Positions 34,451-42,096 of a stretch of DNA of 43,739 nucleotides are shown in pieces. The notes beneath the pieces are model-generated. The model was not told the origin of the DNA and did no database searches. It saw nothing but the letters and a program-made list of their open reading frames with translations. The first letter of the stretch is position 1; every line of letters begins with the position of its first letter. Both the position numbers and the translations under genes were made by a program. Source of the DNA: Chloroflexota bacterium (GTDB lineage: Bacteria; Chloroflexota; Anaerolineae; Promineifilales; Promineifilaceae); the NCBI GenBank assembly GCA_020629055.1, contig JAHDEB010000011.1, forward strand, positions 21,583-65,321, given 5' to 3'.

Positions 34451-34939
34451 ATGGCTGATTCAACTTGGACAAGAAATGATCGAGACACCCTACAACCTGC
34501 CCCTCGAAAAAAGTGGCAGTTCCTGTTAGCCGCTGCGTTATTATTAGCGGCCGTGGTTTTTGTGGCATTCAATGCCCTTAATGCGGGTGGAACGCAACTG
34601 TACCTAACAGTAGACGAGTATTTTGAAAAAGAAGCTGATCTAGAAGATCGTGACCTGCGGGTTGCCGGATGGGTTATCGGTGATTCAATTGAATTCACTC
34701 AAATCGATGCAGAAAACTCAACGTTGACGTTTGATATTGTCGATGACTTAAATAACCCCACTCAAAGACTGACAATCTATGCGGAAAATGAACCTAAACC
34801 GGACCTGTTGCAGCATGAGGCCCAGGCGCTGGTTGAAGGCAGAGCGGGTGAGTCTGGCATGTTCATTTCAAATCCTGGTGGCCTTTTGCTAAAATGCCCA
34901 ACCCGCTACGAAGAAGCTGACGGTTCGGCCGATTACTAA
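34451..34939 (+). CDS. ccmE: Cytochrome c maturation heme chaperone CcmE, CxxxY type
   Basis: CcmE holds heme covalently on the outer face of the membrane and hands it to the CcmF/H lyase. This 162-residue copy has one N-terminal membrane helix (about 22-42). It is followed by the OB-fold core, recognisable from YLTVDEYFEKEADLEDRDLR, VAGWVIGDS, FDIVDD and ALVEGRAGESGMF. The heme-attachment site reads LLLKCPTRYEE, that is Cys149-x3-Tyr153, where the classical E. coli type has His-x3-Tyr. Such Cys-type CcmE proteins are known from archaea and Desulfovibrio. The gene heads the run ccmE-ccmF-(insert)-ccmH; ccmA, ccmB and ccmC are not in the window. Confidence 0.88.
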   Translation: MADSTWTRNDRDTLQPAPRKKWQFLLAAALLLAAVVFVAFNALNAGGTQLYLTVDEYFEKEADLEDRDLRVAGWVIGDSIEFTQIDAENSTLTFDIVDDLNNPTQRLTIYAENEPKPDLLQHEAQALVEGRAGESGMFISNPGGLLLKCPTRYEEADGSADY

Positions 34940-34998
34940 AGGCTGAACAAGAAATCTCTAATCCTCAGCGCGGGTACAACCGATCAAATTAAAACATT

Positions 34999-35024
34999 AG
35001 CGCAGACCCTCAATGGTCTGCGCT
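34999..35024 (+). other. Hairpin between ccmE and ccmF
   Basis: A perfect 10-bp stem (AGCGCAGACC with GGTCTGCGCT) with a six-base loop ends 13 bases before the ccmF ATG. There is no T run, so it is not a normal terminator. It might modulate ccmF translation or mRNA stability. Confidence 0.4.
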
Positions 35025-35037
35025 CTCCCATACCATC

Positions 35038-37083
35038 ATGTTTGCAGATTTTGGAAACTCAGCCATTTATTTGGCCCTAGCGGCCACCTTGTATTCGATT
35101 GTGGTGATGGGAATCGCCCAATGGGTGCCTTCAATAAGCCCACAAACCCAACGTAAACTAATCAGCAGCGGCCGGAATGCGGCGATATCCGTTTTTCCGC
35201 TCCTCATTCTCACCTGCATCATTCTGGTGCTTGCGCTGATCAATGACGACTATTCGATCAATTATGTCCGCCAAGTTACCAGCCGCGCGACACCGATTCA
35301 GTTTAAGATTTCATCTTTGTGGGGCGGGCAAGCTGGGTCTCTGCTGCTTTGGAACGTTTTCCTAGCCGGTTTTTTGGCCGCTGCATGGATCAGCAAAAAG
35401 GAAGAGAGGGATCTGATTCCATACGCCGTCATCATCGGCGGGCTTACCCAAACTTACTTTTTATACCTCTCTGCTTTTCCTGAAAATCCGTTTGCACCGG
35501 CCGCGAGCATCGCATTAGACGGCAACGGACTCAGCCCCCTGCTGCGCCATCCGCTGATGATCATCCATCCCCCTATGCTTTATTTGGGATACACCGGATT
35601 TGTGGTCCCTTATTGCTTTGCGATGGCGGCACTGCTGGCCGGCCGTTTAGATGATAGTTGGATTCGTACCACCCGCCGCTGGACCTTGACCGCCTGGCTA
35701 TTCTTGAGCTTGGGGTTAATTTTAGGCGGCCGCTGGGCATACGATGTACTGGGTTGGGGCGGATATTGGGAATGGGATCCAGTTGAAAATGTCGCATTTT
35801 TACCTTGGTTGACCGGCACCGCCTTTTTGCACTCCGTCATGATCCAAGAAAAACGAGGGATGTTTAAAGTCTGGAACGTCATCTTGATCTTGACCACCTA
35901 CCTATCGGTCATCTATGGCACATTTATTGTGCGCACCGGCCTACTTAGTTCTGTACACGCATTTGCGCAATCTGACATTCAATGGGGCTTTTTAGCCTTC
36001 GTCGGGTTTATGCTGCTGTTTTCGATTGTGGTTGCCATCTGGCGAGCCCCTGAGTTACGTAGTGAAAATTATCTAGAGTCGCTTTTATCGCGTGAAGCTG
36101 CGTTTTTAGCCAATAACTTTATTATTTTGGCGATCACCGTCATCATCTTTTTGTTTACCAATTTCGCCCTTATGTCGGAGTGGATCACCTGCTCGGCTTT
36201 ATTTAGCAGCAGGTTTGAATGCCAAAGCTATGGGGTTGGGCCAGATACCTATAACCGGGCGCTAGGGCCGCTGTTTGCCGGACTATTATTGCTGATGGGC
36301 GTCGCCCCACTCACCATGTGGTACAAAACATCGATCGGCCGCCTGGGTAAACAATCACTGTGGCCAGCGGTAGCCGCGACGGTGTTCGGGATTGTGCTCT
36401 TTATCGGTGGCATGCGGCGAATCGGGGCGATCATCGGCCTGTGGGTTGTTGCATTTTCGATGCTGCTGACATTGCTAGAGTACGTGCGTGGCGCGCACGC
36501 ACGGGTTAAATCAAAGCAAGAAGGCTGGTTTATCGCATTGGGCAAACTGTTCCAACGAAATCAACGGCGCTACGGTGGCTACCTCATCCATTTAGGCGTT
36601 TTGGTGATGGCGGCCGGCATCATCGGCACCGAGTTTTTCCAGATGGAACACCAAGTCTTTTTAAATACGGGTGAACGAGCCTCTTTGGGCAACTACACCA
36701 TTGAATATTTAGGGACCACATTTCTACAGTCTGATGATACCAGTTCCGCGATGGGCACCGTGGCCGTTTACGATGAAACTGGGGCGTTTTTAACCAATCT
36801 ACAGCCGCATACCGACATTTTTGACAATGGGCAAGGGATGACGATCCCTGATGCGAGGTCAACGATTGCAGAAGACTTTTATGTGATTTTGGTCAATTGG
36901 GAAAATATTTCAGAAAACTCCGCCACCATACGAATGTATCTCAATCCACTGATCCAATGGGTTTGGTTTGGGGGCGTTATCTTTATTGTAGGCACCTTGG
37001 TGGCTGCATGGCCTGATCCTTTAGATGAAAAGATTGCTGCGGCCGAACGGCGCGTCGCTTTGGCCACAATTAACAATCGGTAG
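35038..37083 (+). CDS. ccmF: Cytochrome c maturation heme lyase subunit CcmF
   Basis: A 681-residue polytopic membrane protein with about 14-15 helices. It joins heme delivered by CcmE to apocytochrome c on the outer face of the membrane. The heme-handling WWD motif is clear as WGGYWEWDPVENVAFLPWL (Trp240 to about residue 258). Conserved SLWGGQAGSLLLW, HPPMLYLGYTGFVVP and HLGVLVMAAGIIGTEFF segments are also present. Length matches the family (620-680). The extracytoplasmic C-terminal loop (about 540-640) precedes the last helix. No Shine-Dalgarno precedes the ATG at 35038; a hairpin does. It is followed 18 bases later by a foreign-looking methyltransferase instead of the thioredoxin-like ccmG often found at this place. 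Confidence 0.93.
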   Translation: MFADFGNSAIYLALAATLYSIVVMGIAQWVPSISPQTQRKLISSGRNAAISVFPLLILTCIILVLALINDDYSINYVRQVTSRATPIQFKISSLWGGQAGSLLLWNVFLAGFLAAAWISKKEERDLIPYAVIIGGLTQTYFLYLSAFPENPFAPAASIALDGNGLSPLLRHPLMIIHPPMLYLGYTGFVVPYCFAMAALLAGRLDDSWIRTTRRWTLTAWLFLSLGLILGGRWAYDVLGWGGYWEWDPVENVAFLPWLTGTAFLHSVMIQEKRGMFKVWNVILILTTYLSVIYGTFIVRTGLLSSVHAFAQSDIQWGFLAFVGFMLLFSIVVAIWRAPELRSENYLESLLSREAAFLANNFIILAITVIIFLFTNFALMSEWITCSALFSSRFECQSYGVGPDTYNRALGPLFAGLLLLMGVAPLTMWYKTSIGRLGKQSLWPAVAATVFGIVLFIGGMRRIGAIIGLWVVAFSMLLTLLEYVRGAHARVKSKQEGWFIALGKLFQRNQRRYGGYLIHLGVLVMAAGIIGTEFFQMEHQVFLNTGERASLGNYTIEYLGTTFLQSDDTSSAMGTVAVYDETGAFLTNLQPHTDIFDNGQGMTIPDARSTIAEDFYVILVNWENISENSATIRMYLNPLIQWVWFGGVIFIVGTLVAAWPDPLDEKIAAAERRVALATINNR

Positions 37084-37101
37084 AGAAACCAGGAAAATAC
37101 G

Positions 37102-37647
37102 ATGAAACGTGATCATGCCTGGCTAGAGTCATACACTGAGATGCTTAAAGGCAAAGCGGTTCTAGAATTAGGATGCGGCCCTGGCATAGATTCTAAGGTC
37201 CTTTCTCAATTCTCAGATTTTTTGGTGTCTTGCGACCTCGCACCAAAGCATGGTATTCAAGGGTCTGTTTTAACTTTGGACCATTCTAAAAAGTTACCAT
37301 TTAAGAGCGACAGCTTCGATACAGTTGTTGCAAGCTTGTGTTTACATTATTTCAGCTTTGAACGTACGAAAGAGATTATTGCAGAAATTTCGCGGCTTCT
37401 AAGACCTCATGGAAGTTTTATTTGCAGGCTTAATTCGTACAAAGACGTAAACTACGGTGCCACAGGTCATGCTGAAATTGAACCGGGTCTCTTTAATGTA
37501 AATGGGCAACAAAAGCGTTTTTTTCAAGCAAAAGAGATCGAGGCTCTCTGGGCAAGCGATTATTCTTTACATGAACTCTCTCTTAAAAGAATAGATCGGT
37601 ATCAAAAAGCGAAATACGTTTATGAGTTTAGCGCGACTGTACGCTAG
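37102..37647 (+). CDS. Class I methyltransferase, AT-rich insert in the ccm operon
   Basis: A 181-residue SAM-dependent methyltransferase of the UbiE/type-11 kind: motif I is VLELGCGPGID (residues 20-30), the acidic strand is VSCDLAPKHG, and the motif IV region is FDTVVASLCLHYF (about 73-85). The substrate is unknown. G+C in sampled lines is near 39%, while adjacent ccmF and ccmH lines are about 53-63%, and the gene has none of the CGGCCG sites that fill its neighbours. Both facts argue for recent acquisition. It keeps the operon direction, with 18 and 28 bases to ccmF and ccmH, so it should be co-transcribed. It shows no sign of decay. Confidence 0.82.
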   Translation: MKRDHAWLESYTEMLKGKAVLELGCGPGIDSKVLSQFSDFLVSCDLAPKHGIQGSVLTLDHSKKLPFKSDSFDTVVASLCLHYFSFERTKEIIAEISRLLRPHGSFICRLNSYKDVNYGATGHAEIEPGLFNVNGQQKRFFQAKEIEALWASDYSLHELSLKRIDRYQKAKYVYEFSATVR

Positions 37648-37675
37648 CCTCCCTTAAATAGGCAAAAGAAGTTAT

Positions 37676-38158
37676 ATGTTTAGAAAATCGATATTTTTTC
37701 TATTATTTGTGGCCACATGTGCTCTGGCACTCCCCGTGCTTGCCCAATCTGATCAACCGGACAGCGAAGTAACCGACAACGATGTCAATCGAGTGGCGCA
37801 CGAGCTGTTTTGCCCCACCTGTGAGTCGTTGCCGGTGGACGTCTGCCCCACCGAAGTGTGTTCAGACTGGCGGGCTGAAATCCGGCGTCAACTTGAGGCG
37901 GGTGCTACAGATGAGGAAGTGCTCGATTACTTTGCGACTCGCTACGGGACCGGGGTTTTGGCCAATCCACCCGCACAGGGGTTGGGCAGCTTCTTTTGGA
38001 TCGGCCCGATTTTAGTGGTCGTTCTGGGGTTGTTTATCTTCGGCCGACAGATGCAAAAATTACAGGCCGACTCCGTGGATAAAACCAATCCGGCACAAAA
38101 AGACGCTTCTACTGGTGATTCGTATCGCGATCGCATTGAAAAAGAGCTAAACCAATAA
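37676..38158 (+). CDS. ccmH: Cytochrome c maturation protein CcmH, cysteine-rich type
   Basis: A 160-residue membrane-anchored thiol oxidoreductase that prepares the CXXCH motif of apocytochrome c for heme attachment. A signal peptide (1-23, ending ALA-Q) is followed by the CcmH domain with the redox pair in LFCPTC (Cys46, Cys49). The helix-turn pattern EIRRQLEAGATDEEVLDYF comes next, then ATRYGTGVLANPP and a membrane helix (about 101-121). Two more cysteines (Cys57 in DVCPTE and Cys62 in EVCSDW) lie in the loop after the redox motif; classical CcmH has only one pair. The short acidic/Lys-rich tail is cytoplasmic. Confidence 0.9.
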   Translation: MFRKSIFFLLFVATCALALPVLAQSDQPDSEVTDNDVNRVAHELFCPTCESLPVDVCPTEVCSDWRAEIRRQLEAGATDEEVLDYFATRYGTGVLANPPAQGLGSFFWIGPILVVVLGLFIFGRQMQKLQADSVDKTNPAQKDASTGDSYRDRIEKELNQ

Positions 38159-38534
38159 AATTCAGAATGAAAGCGACCAATTGGCAAGTCCCAATCTTAT
38201 AAAATGTAACCTAGTTTACACTTCGGCCATTTAAACTTAATCACAATTGTAGTTAGTGGGCCAAGGAGCACCTTGGCCCTAAAAATTACCAACCAATCAA
38301 AAGTTTCTTTTGTCACATCTTTATGTGAGTCGTTGGTTTCAGGCAGCCTACCCGCTTTAAATTTTTCCTCCCCCCTTTTTTCGTACAGCAAAACCTCACA
38401 CCCTATGTGGCAATCATGCGTTTGCCCGTCAGCCTACACCCACCTACCACAGACAGCTTCATTCCCCACAATGAACGTCAAAAGATGGACAAGGCGGCCG
38501 ACGAGCTCACAAGATCATCCAACTGGAGATCATC
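38159..38534. other. Intergenic region after ccmH
   Basis: These 376 bases contain no convincing gene. An open frame from 38273 crosses into the transporter gene out of frame and has unlikely composition (Cys/Pro/Ser-rich). The region holds a hairpin at 38258-38279 and, further on, pyrimidine-rich sequence with one CGGCCG. A GGAG lies eight bases before the EamA start at 38535. Confidence 0.55.
38258..38279 (+). terminator. Hairpin at the end of the ccm operon
   Basis: A perfect 9-bp GC-rich stem (GGGCCAAGG with CCTTGGCCC) with an AGCA loop, about 100 bases after the ccmH stop codon. The following bases are A-rich and not T-rich, so termination here is uncertain. Confidence 0.4.
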
Positions 38535-39512
38535 ATGAAAACAGCCCTTCTTCCCAAAAAGTGGTCTGTCAACATCACAGATGCTGACTGGCTAGCCCAA
38601 CCTTGGATCGGTTGGACCATGGCGATTGTGGCCATTTTATCGTTCAGTTCAAACGCCCCGCTCGGCCGGGCGGCGATTGTAGCAGGTGTCAGCCCCACCC
38701 ACCTTCTGATCATCCGCTATTTCTTTTCAGTGTTAACAGGGGCCATCTCGTTTCTTTTTACCGATGCTTCGATTTTAAAAATCGGTTGGCCCGGTATTCG
38801 CCGCACCTTCGTGGTGGGGATCTTTTCATTCGGGACCACATTCACATTTTACTGGGGGCTTGCCTATGTCAACGTCTCGATGGCAACCATGCTGATCTCT
38901 CTCTACCCGCTATTTGTGTTGATTCCACTGGCGCTGATGGGTGAAAAAGCATTGACCCCGCGCAATATCACAAGGTTAGCCATTGGGCTGGTCGGGCTCT
39001 ATCTGTTATTGGGCCCTGGCGGAGGGATGAATTGGACCGGGCTGATGTACTTAAGTGCCTGTATCATCGGGTATGCGGTTTATCTCATCCTGCTTCAAAG
39101 GACGATGCAAGGGTACAACTCCCGAGCAACCTCATTTTATACAGATGTGACACTACTCGTCCTATTGTCTGCCGCAGGTCTGATTGAAGGCCAACCGATG
39201 ACGATCCCCACAACTCGTATTTTAGGGTTAATCTTCATGATGGGGGTAATTGGCACCTTTGTCGCCCGTAACCTCACGTTTCAGGCGGTTAAGCGTATCG
39301 GCAGCGGTCAATACGCCCTTTTGGGGCCGCTCGATACGATTCTAACGATCATGTGGTCAGTTTTATTTTTACAAGAAACCCTTTCAACAATTCAATGGGC
39401 CGGTGGCTTATTAATATTAATCAGTGCAACATTGGCGGTTGAACTAAAACCTGGGTTTGCCAGACGGTTTTTGTTTTATGGCAAGCCCACCGCAAACAAA
39501 CAGACTCAATGA
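38535..39512 (+). CDS. EamA/DMT-family transporter
   Basis: A 325-residue inner-membrane transporter of the drug/metabolite superfamily, with about ten helices in two repeated EamA halves (about 30-165 and 175-305). Typical elements are FSSNAPLGRAAIVAGVSPTHLLIIRY, VNVSMATMLISLYPLFVLIPLA and the repeat-2 match GSGQYALLGPLDTILTIMWSVLFLQE (in fragments). The cargo is unknown; relatives export amino acids or metabolites. GGAG before ATG 38535 supports the start. The first 28 residues are a hydrophilic extension. It is unlike the second EamA gene at 41096-41989 in detail, so it is no recent duplicate. Confidence 0.85.
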   Translation: MKTALLPKKWSVNITDADWLAQPWIGWTMAIVAILSFSSNAPLGRAAIVAGVSPTHLLIIRYFFSVLTGAISFLFTDASILKIGWPGIRRTFVVGIFSFGTTFTFYWGLAYVNVSMATMLISLYPLFVLIPLALMGEKALTPRNITRLAIGLVGLYLLLGPGGGMNWTGLMYLSACIIGYAVYLILLQRTMQGYNSRATSFYTDVTLLVLLSAAGLIEGQPMTIPTTRILGLIFMMGVIGTFVARNLTFQAVKRIGSGQYALLGPLDTILTIMWSVLFLQETLSTIQWAGGLLILISATLAVELKPGFARRFLFYGKPTANKQTQ

Positions 39513-39668
39513 TCTTTTCGTGATCTTATCAATGGGCAGACCGGCTTTAAATACGAGGCGGCCCTAGAATGACCTTCCTGATCCAATAAAATCGCCTTTG
39601 TGAGCACAATCACTCGCTTTCCCATTTCTCCTTTTACGCTACAATCCTTGCCACAAAAAGGAGAACCA

Positions 39669-41018
39669 ATGACGACTTCAATCAACTTAGACGACGATTT
39701 CGACAGCGAAATCGAACATGATGCAGGCAAAATGCCCGGCCGCTGGACCAACGTGGTCCTGTTATCTTTTGCAGGGCTTGTAGACGGGGTAGAAGGCGGA
39801 ATCTTAGGTATTTTGTTTACCGTCATGCGACCGGCATTAGGGTTAGCTACCTCAGCCTTAGGCTTTATCGCTGCACTGGGCAAGCTGGTTGGGGCGATTT
39901 TCGGCCCATTATGGGGGATGGCGGGGGACCGCTATAACCGGAAAGCGATCTTGGTTTTTGCAACGGGGGTCTGGGGCATCTGGACCATCGCATTGGGGAT
40001 GGTCAACAACTATACGCAGGTCTTGATTTTAGTGGCGATCTCGGCCGCTGGTGCTTCGGCAACCACCCCGGTCACCAATTCGGTACTCAGCGACCTGTTT
40101 ACGGATAAAACTCGTGGCTGGGCCAAAGGGGTTTGGGCAGGCATCACCGGCATCTTGGGCATTATCGCCATTGTGATGGTGGGGCAGCTTGAAAATGTGC
40201 CGGATGGCTGGCGCATGGGCTACTATGCGGCCGGTGGTCTAAGCGTCCTCAGTGGAATCTTGATTTACTTCTTCTATAAAGAGCCGGTCCGTGGGCAAAC
40301 CGATGCAGGGATGGGCGCTGTCGCCCAAAAAGCGGCCGCGGCACACGAGTTTAGCTTTGACAAGGTCAAAACCTTATTCAAAAATCGTTCGCTTAAGCTG
40401 ATGCTGGTCGACAAGTTCTTAATCGGCACCGTGACCCTGTTCACATTTTTACCCACCTTTTTAGCCGACCATCGTGGCATTCCGGTTGCCGAAGGATCAC
40501 TCGTTGTTGGTGCACTGGCGGGTGGGCTGGGCATCGGCCGGTTTATTGCCGGGGCGCTCAGCACCCGCATCGGCGATGGGTCCAGCCGAATCAACGCCCG
40601 ATCAATTATCTATCATGTCGCACTGACCCTGAGCTTTGTCTTTTTGGTCATTTCGCTTGCAGTAGATTTTGGGACAGACATTGGCCCTTACGCCATCATT
40701 AACCTATTGCTGGGATTTGTCTTGGCCTTTGACAACCCGATTATGCATCCGATGATCGCCCGCATCACCACACCCGAACTGCGCAGTACGGCTTATGGCT
40801 TGTGGCAGTCGGGCTCTGAAAGACTCGGCGACGTTCTGTTTACCCTCTTGGTCGGTCTATTAACCGCATCGATGGGATTAGACAATGTGTTGCTGTACAT
40901 GGTTTCAGGATTGGTCCTCATACGTATCGTCATTTGGTTTGTCATTTACCGTACCTACAGCGACGACGTCGCATACAACGATATGATCTTGGCAGAGCGT
41001 TTGGCAGAATTGGAATAA
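39669..41018 (+). CDS. Major facilitator superfamily transporter
   Basis: A 449-residue transporter with about twelve helices. The loop between helices 2 and 3 has GPLWGMAGDRYNRKAIL, the MFS signature (G-x3-D-R-x2-R/K), and its counterpart in the second half is GALSTRIGDGSSR. A hydrophilic, acidic 30-residue N-terminus precedes helix 1. The substrate cannot be told. I placed the start at ATG 39669 because AAAAAGGAG lies directly before it. An in-frame start at 39600 would add 23 residues with no ribosome binding site. The gene faces the divergently regulated EamA gene; a hairpin lies between their ends. Confidence 0.85.
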   Translation: MTTSINLDDDFDSEIEHDAGKMPGRWTNVVLLSFAGLVDGVEGGILGILFTVMRPALGLATSALGFIAALGKLVGAIFGPLWGMAGDRYNRKAILVFATGVWGIWTIALGMVNNYTQVLILVAISAAGASATTPVTNSVLSDLFTDKTRGWAKGVWAGITGILGIIAIVMVGQLENVPDGWRMGYYAAGGLSVLSGILIYFFYKEPVRGQTDAGMGAVAQKAAAAHEFSFDKVKTLFKNRSLKLMLVDKFLIGTVTLFTFLPTFLADHRGIPVAEGSLVVGALAGGLGIGRFIAGALSTRIGDGSSRINARSIIYHVALTLSFVFLVISLAVDFGTDIGPYAIINLLLGFVLAFDNPIMHPMIARITTPELRSTAYGLWQSGSERLGDVLFTLLVGLLTASMGLDNVLLYMVSGLVLIRIVIWFVIYRTYSDDVAYNDMILAERLAELE

Positions 41019-41040
41019 TCCTATAACACTTACTCGACAA

Positions 41041-41089
41041 GGTTTGGCAAACTTCGGCTTCGACAAGCTCAGCCAGCATTTACCAAACC
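41041..41089. repeat. REP-like hairpin with CTTCGACAAGCTCAG core
   Basis: GGTTTGGCAAA (from 41041) pairs with TTTACCAAACC (to 41089) with one mismatch. The enclosed segment contains GGCTTCGACAAGCTCAGCC, itself a partial dyad (GGCT with AGCC). Cores of the CTTCGACAAGCTCAG kind recur as intergenic repeats in many bacterial genomes. It sits between the convergent ends of the MFS and EamA genes and may also end both transcripts. Confidence 0.5.
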
Positions 41090-41095
41090 GTTGCC

Positions 41096-41989
41096 CTAAA
41101 TCCTAAACGTACGAGCCAATGACCATCGATTTTCAGTGGTTGTTGGCTCGTTTGTATTTAACCTTTGAGCGATCACAATGCTGGCCAAAATCAAACCAAC
41201 ACCGATTAGCTGGATAAAAACCAATGACTGAGACAACAGAAAGTAGCCTGCACCTACAGCCACAACAGGGCTCAGCAAACCCAAGACCGACACCTTCCAC
41301 GCGGGCAGCTGTTCAATCCCTCTGAACCACAGCGCATAGGCCAGTCCGGTGTTCAAGACGGCCAGCCAGCTAAAACCAAATAAGTTCTGACCACTGGGAA
41401 TCTGTAGAAACGGACCTTCAAAAAGAATGGCCAGTGGTAATAAAATCAATCCACCGGCAACGAGCTGCCAGCTTGTAAAGACGATAAGAGAGACCGGCCG
41501 CTGCCAATATTTTGTCAGCACAACCCCACCAGCCATCGTCATGGCACCGGCAAGTGCGGCTAAAACCCCGATCAAGTCTAATTGGGCAGTCGGTGCCAAG
41601 ACCAACAACCCTACCCCCAAAACGCCCAACAGCGACACGAGCAAAATAATCAAACGGGGCCGCTGCTTAAAAAGGGGCCAAGAAAACAAAATAACCAATA
41701 TCGGTTGAATCGCCCCTACCGTTGCGGCAATACCACCGGGCAGACGATAGGTCGCCACAAAAAGCAGCGCGAAAAACAGTCCGATATTCAAGCCACCCAA
41801 CACGAGACTGCGCCACCACCAGATGCCGGTAGGAAATACGCGAAAGTAGAGAACCAACATTAATCCGATTGGCAGGGCCCTGATCATTGCTACACTGATT
41901 GGCCCATATTCAGGCAGAAACTCTGTCGTCACAATATACGTTGTGCCCCATAACATCGGGGCGATAGCGGTTAAAAAGCTGTTTCGCAC
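41096..41989 (-). CDS. EamA/DMT-family transporter under MarR control
   Basis: A 297-residue transporter with ten helices in two EamA repeats (about 5-135 and 145-280). LWGTTYIVTTEFLP and GPISVAMIRALPIGL lie in the first half; VLNTGLAYALWFRGIEQLPA and LLSPVVAVGAGYFLLSQSL lie in the second. The start codon is GTG at 41989, backed by GGAGGTAATATT just upstream. It is divergent from a MarR-family gene, with a shared 107-base promoter region carrying palindromes. The usual interpretation is an exporter induced when a small molecule relieves MarR repression. The cargo is unknown. Confidence 0.87.
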   Translation of the reverse strand: MRNSFLTAIAPMLWGTTYIVTTEFLPEYGPISVAMIRALPIGLMLVLYFRVFPTGIWWWRSLVLGGLNIGLFFALLFVATYRLPGGIAATVGAIQPILVILFSWPLFKQRPRLIILLVSLLGVLGVGLLVLAPTAQLDLIGVLAALAGAMTMAGGVVLTKYWQRPVSLIVFTSWQLVAGGLILLPLAILFEGPFLQIPSGQNLFGFSWLAVLNTGLAYALWFRGIEQLPAWKVSVLGLLSPVVAVGAGYFLLSQSLVFIQLIGVGLILASIVIAQRLNTNEPTTTENRWSLARTFRI

Positions 41990-42009
41990 AATATTACCTC
42001 CACATCAAG

Positions 42010-42027
42010 TATCTTTATATAAAGATA
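42010..42027. promoter_or_regulatory. Perfect 18-bp palindrome, probable MarR operator for the EamA gene
   Basis: TATCTTTATATAAAGATA reads the same on both strands. It begins right next to the -10 box of the EamA promoter, over the expected transcription start, where a bound repressor would block it. Confidence 0.6.
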
Positions 42028-42056
42028 AATATAATCGAAAACTATCTTCACGTCAA
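42028..42056 (-). promoter_or_regulatory. Promoter of the EamA transporter gene
   Basis: On the minus strand TTGACG (42056-42051) and TATATT (42033-42028) are separated by exactly 17 bases, a near-consensus sigma-70-type promoter facing the GTG start at 41989. Confidence 0.65.
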
Positions 42057-42061
42057 GACAG

Positions 42062-42089
42062 TTGATGTCAAGCTACTTGACGCTATAAT
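42062..42089 (+). promoter_or_regulatory. Promoter of the MarR gene, probably giving a leaderless mRNA
   Basis: TTGATG (42062-42067) and a perfect TATAAT (42084-42089) are 16 bases apart. Transcription would start about seven bases later, at or next to the ATG at 42097, leaving no room for a ribosome binding site. Confidence 0.65.
42067..42081. promoter_or_regulatory. Dyad inside the marR promoter, probable autoregulatory operator
   Basis: GTCAAG CTA CTTGAC is a perfect 6-bp inverted repeat with a three-base centre. It lies between the -35 and -10 boxes of the MarR promoter, a usual place for autorepression. Confidence 0.55.
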
Positions 42090-42096
42090 CCTTTCC

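Noticed and set aside
38273-38587. 104-codon frame between ccmH and the EamA gene
   Set aside because: It is Ser/Cys/Pro-rich, has no ribosome binding site, and runs out of frame into the transporter gene.
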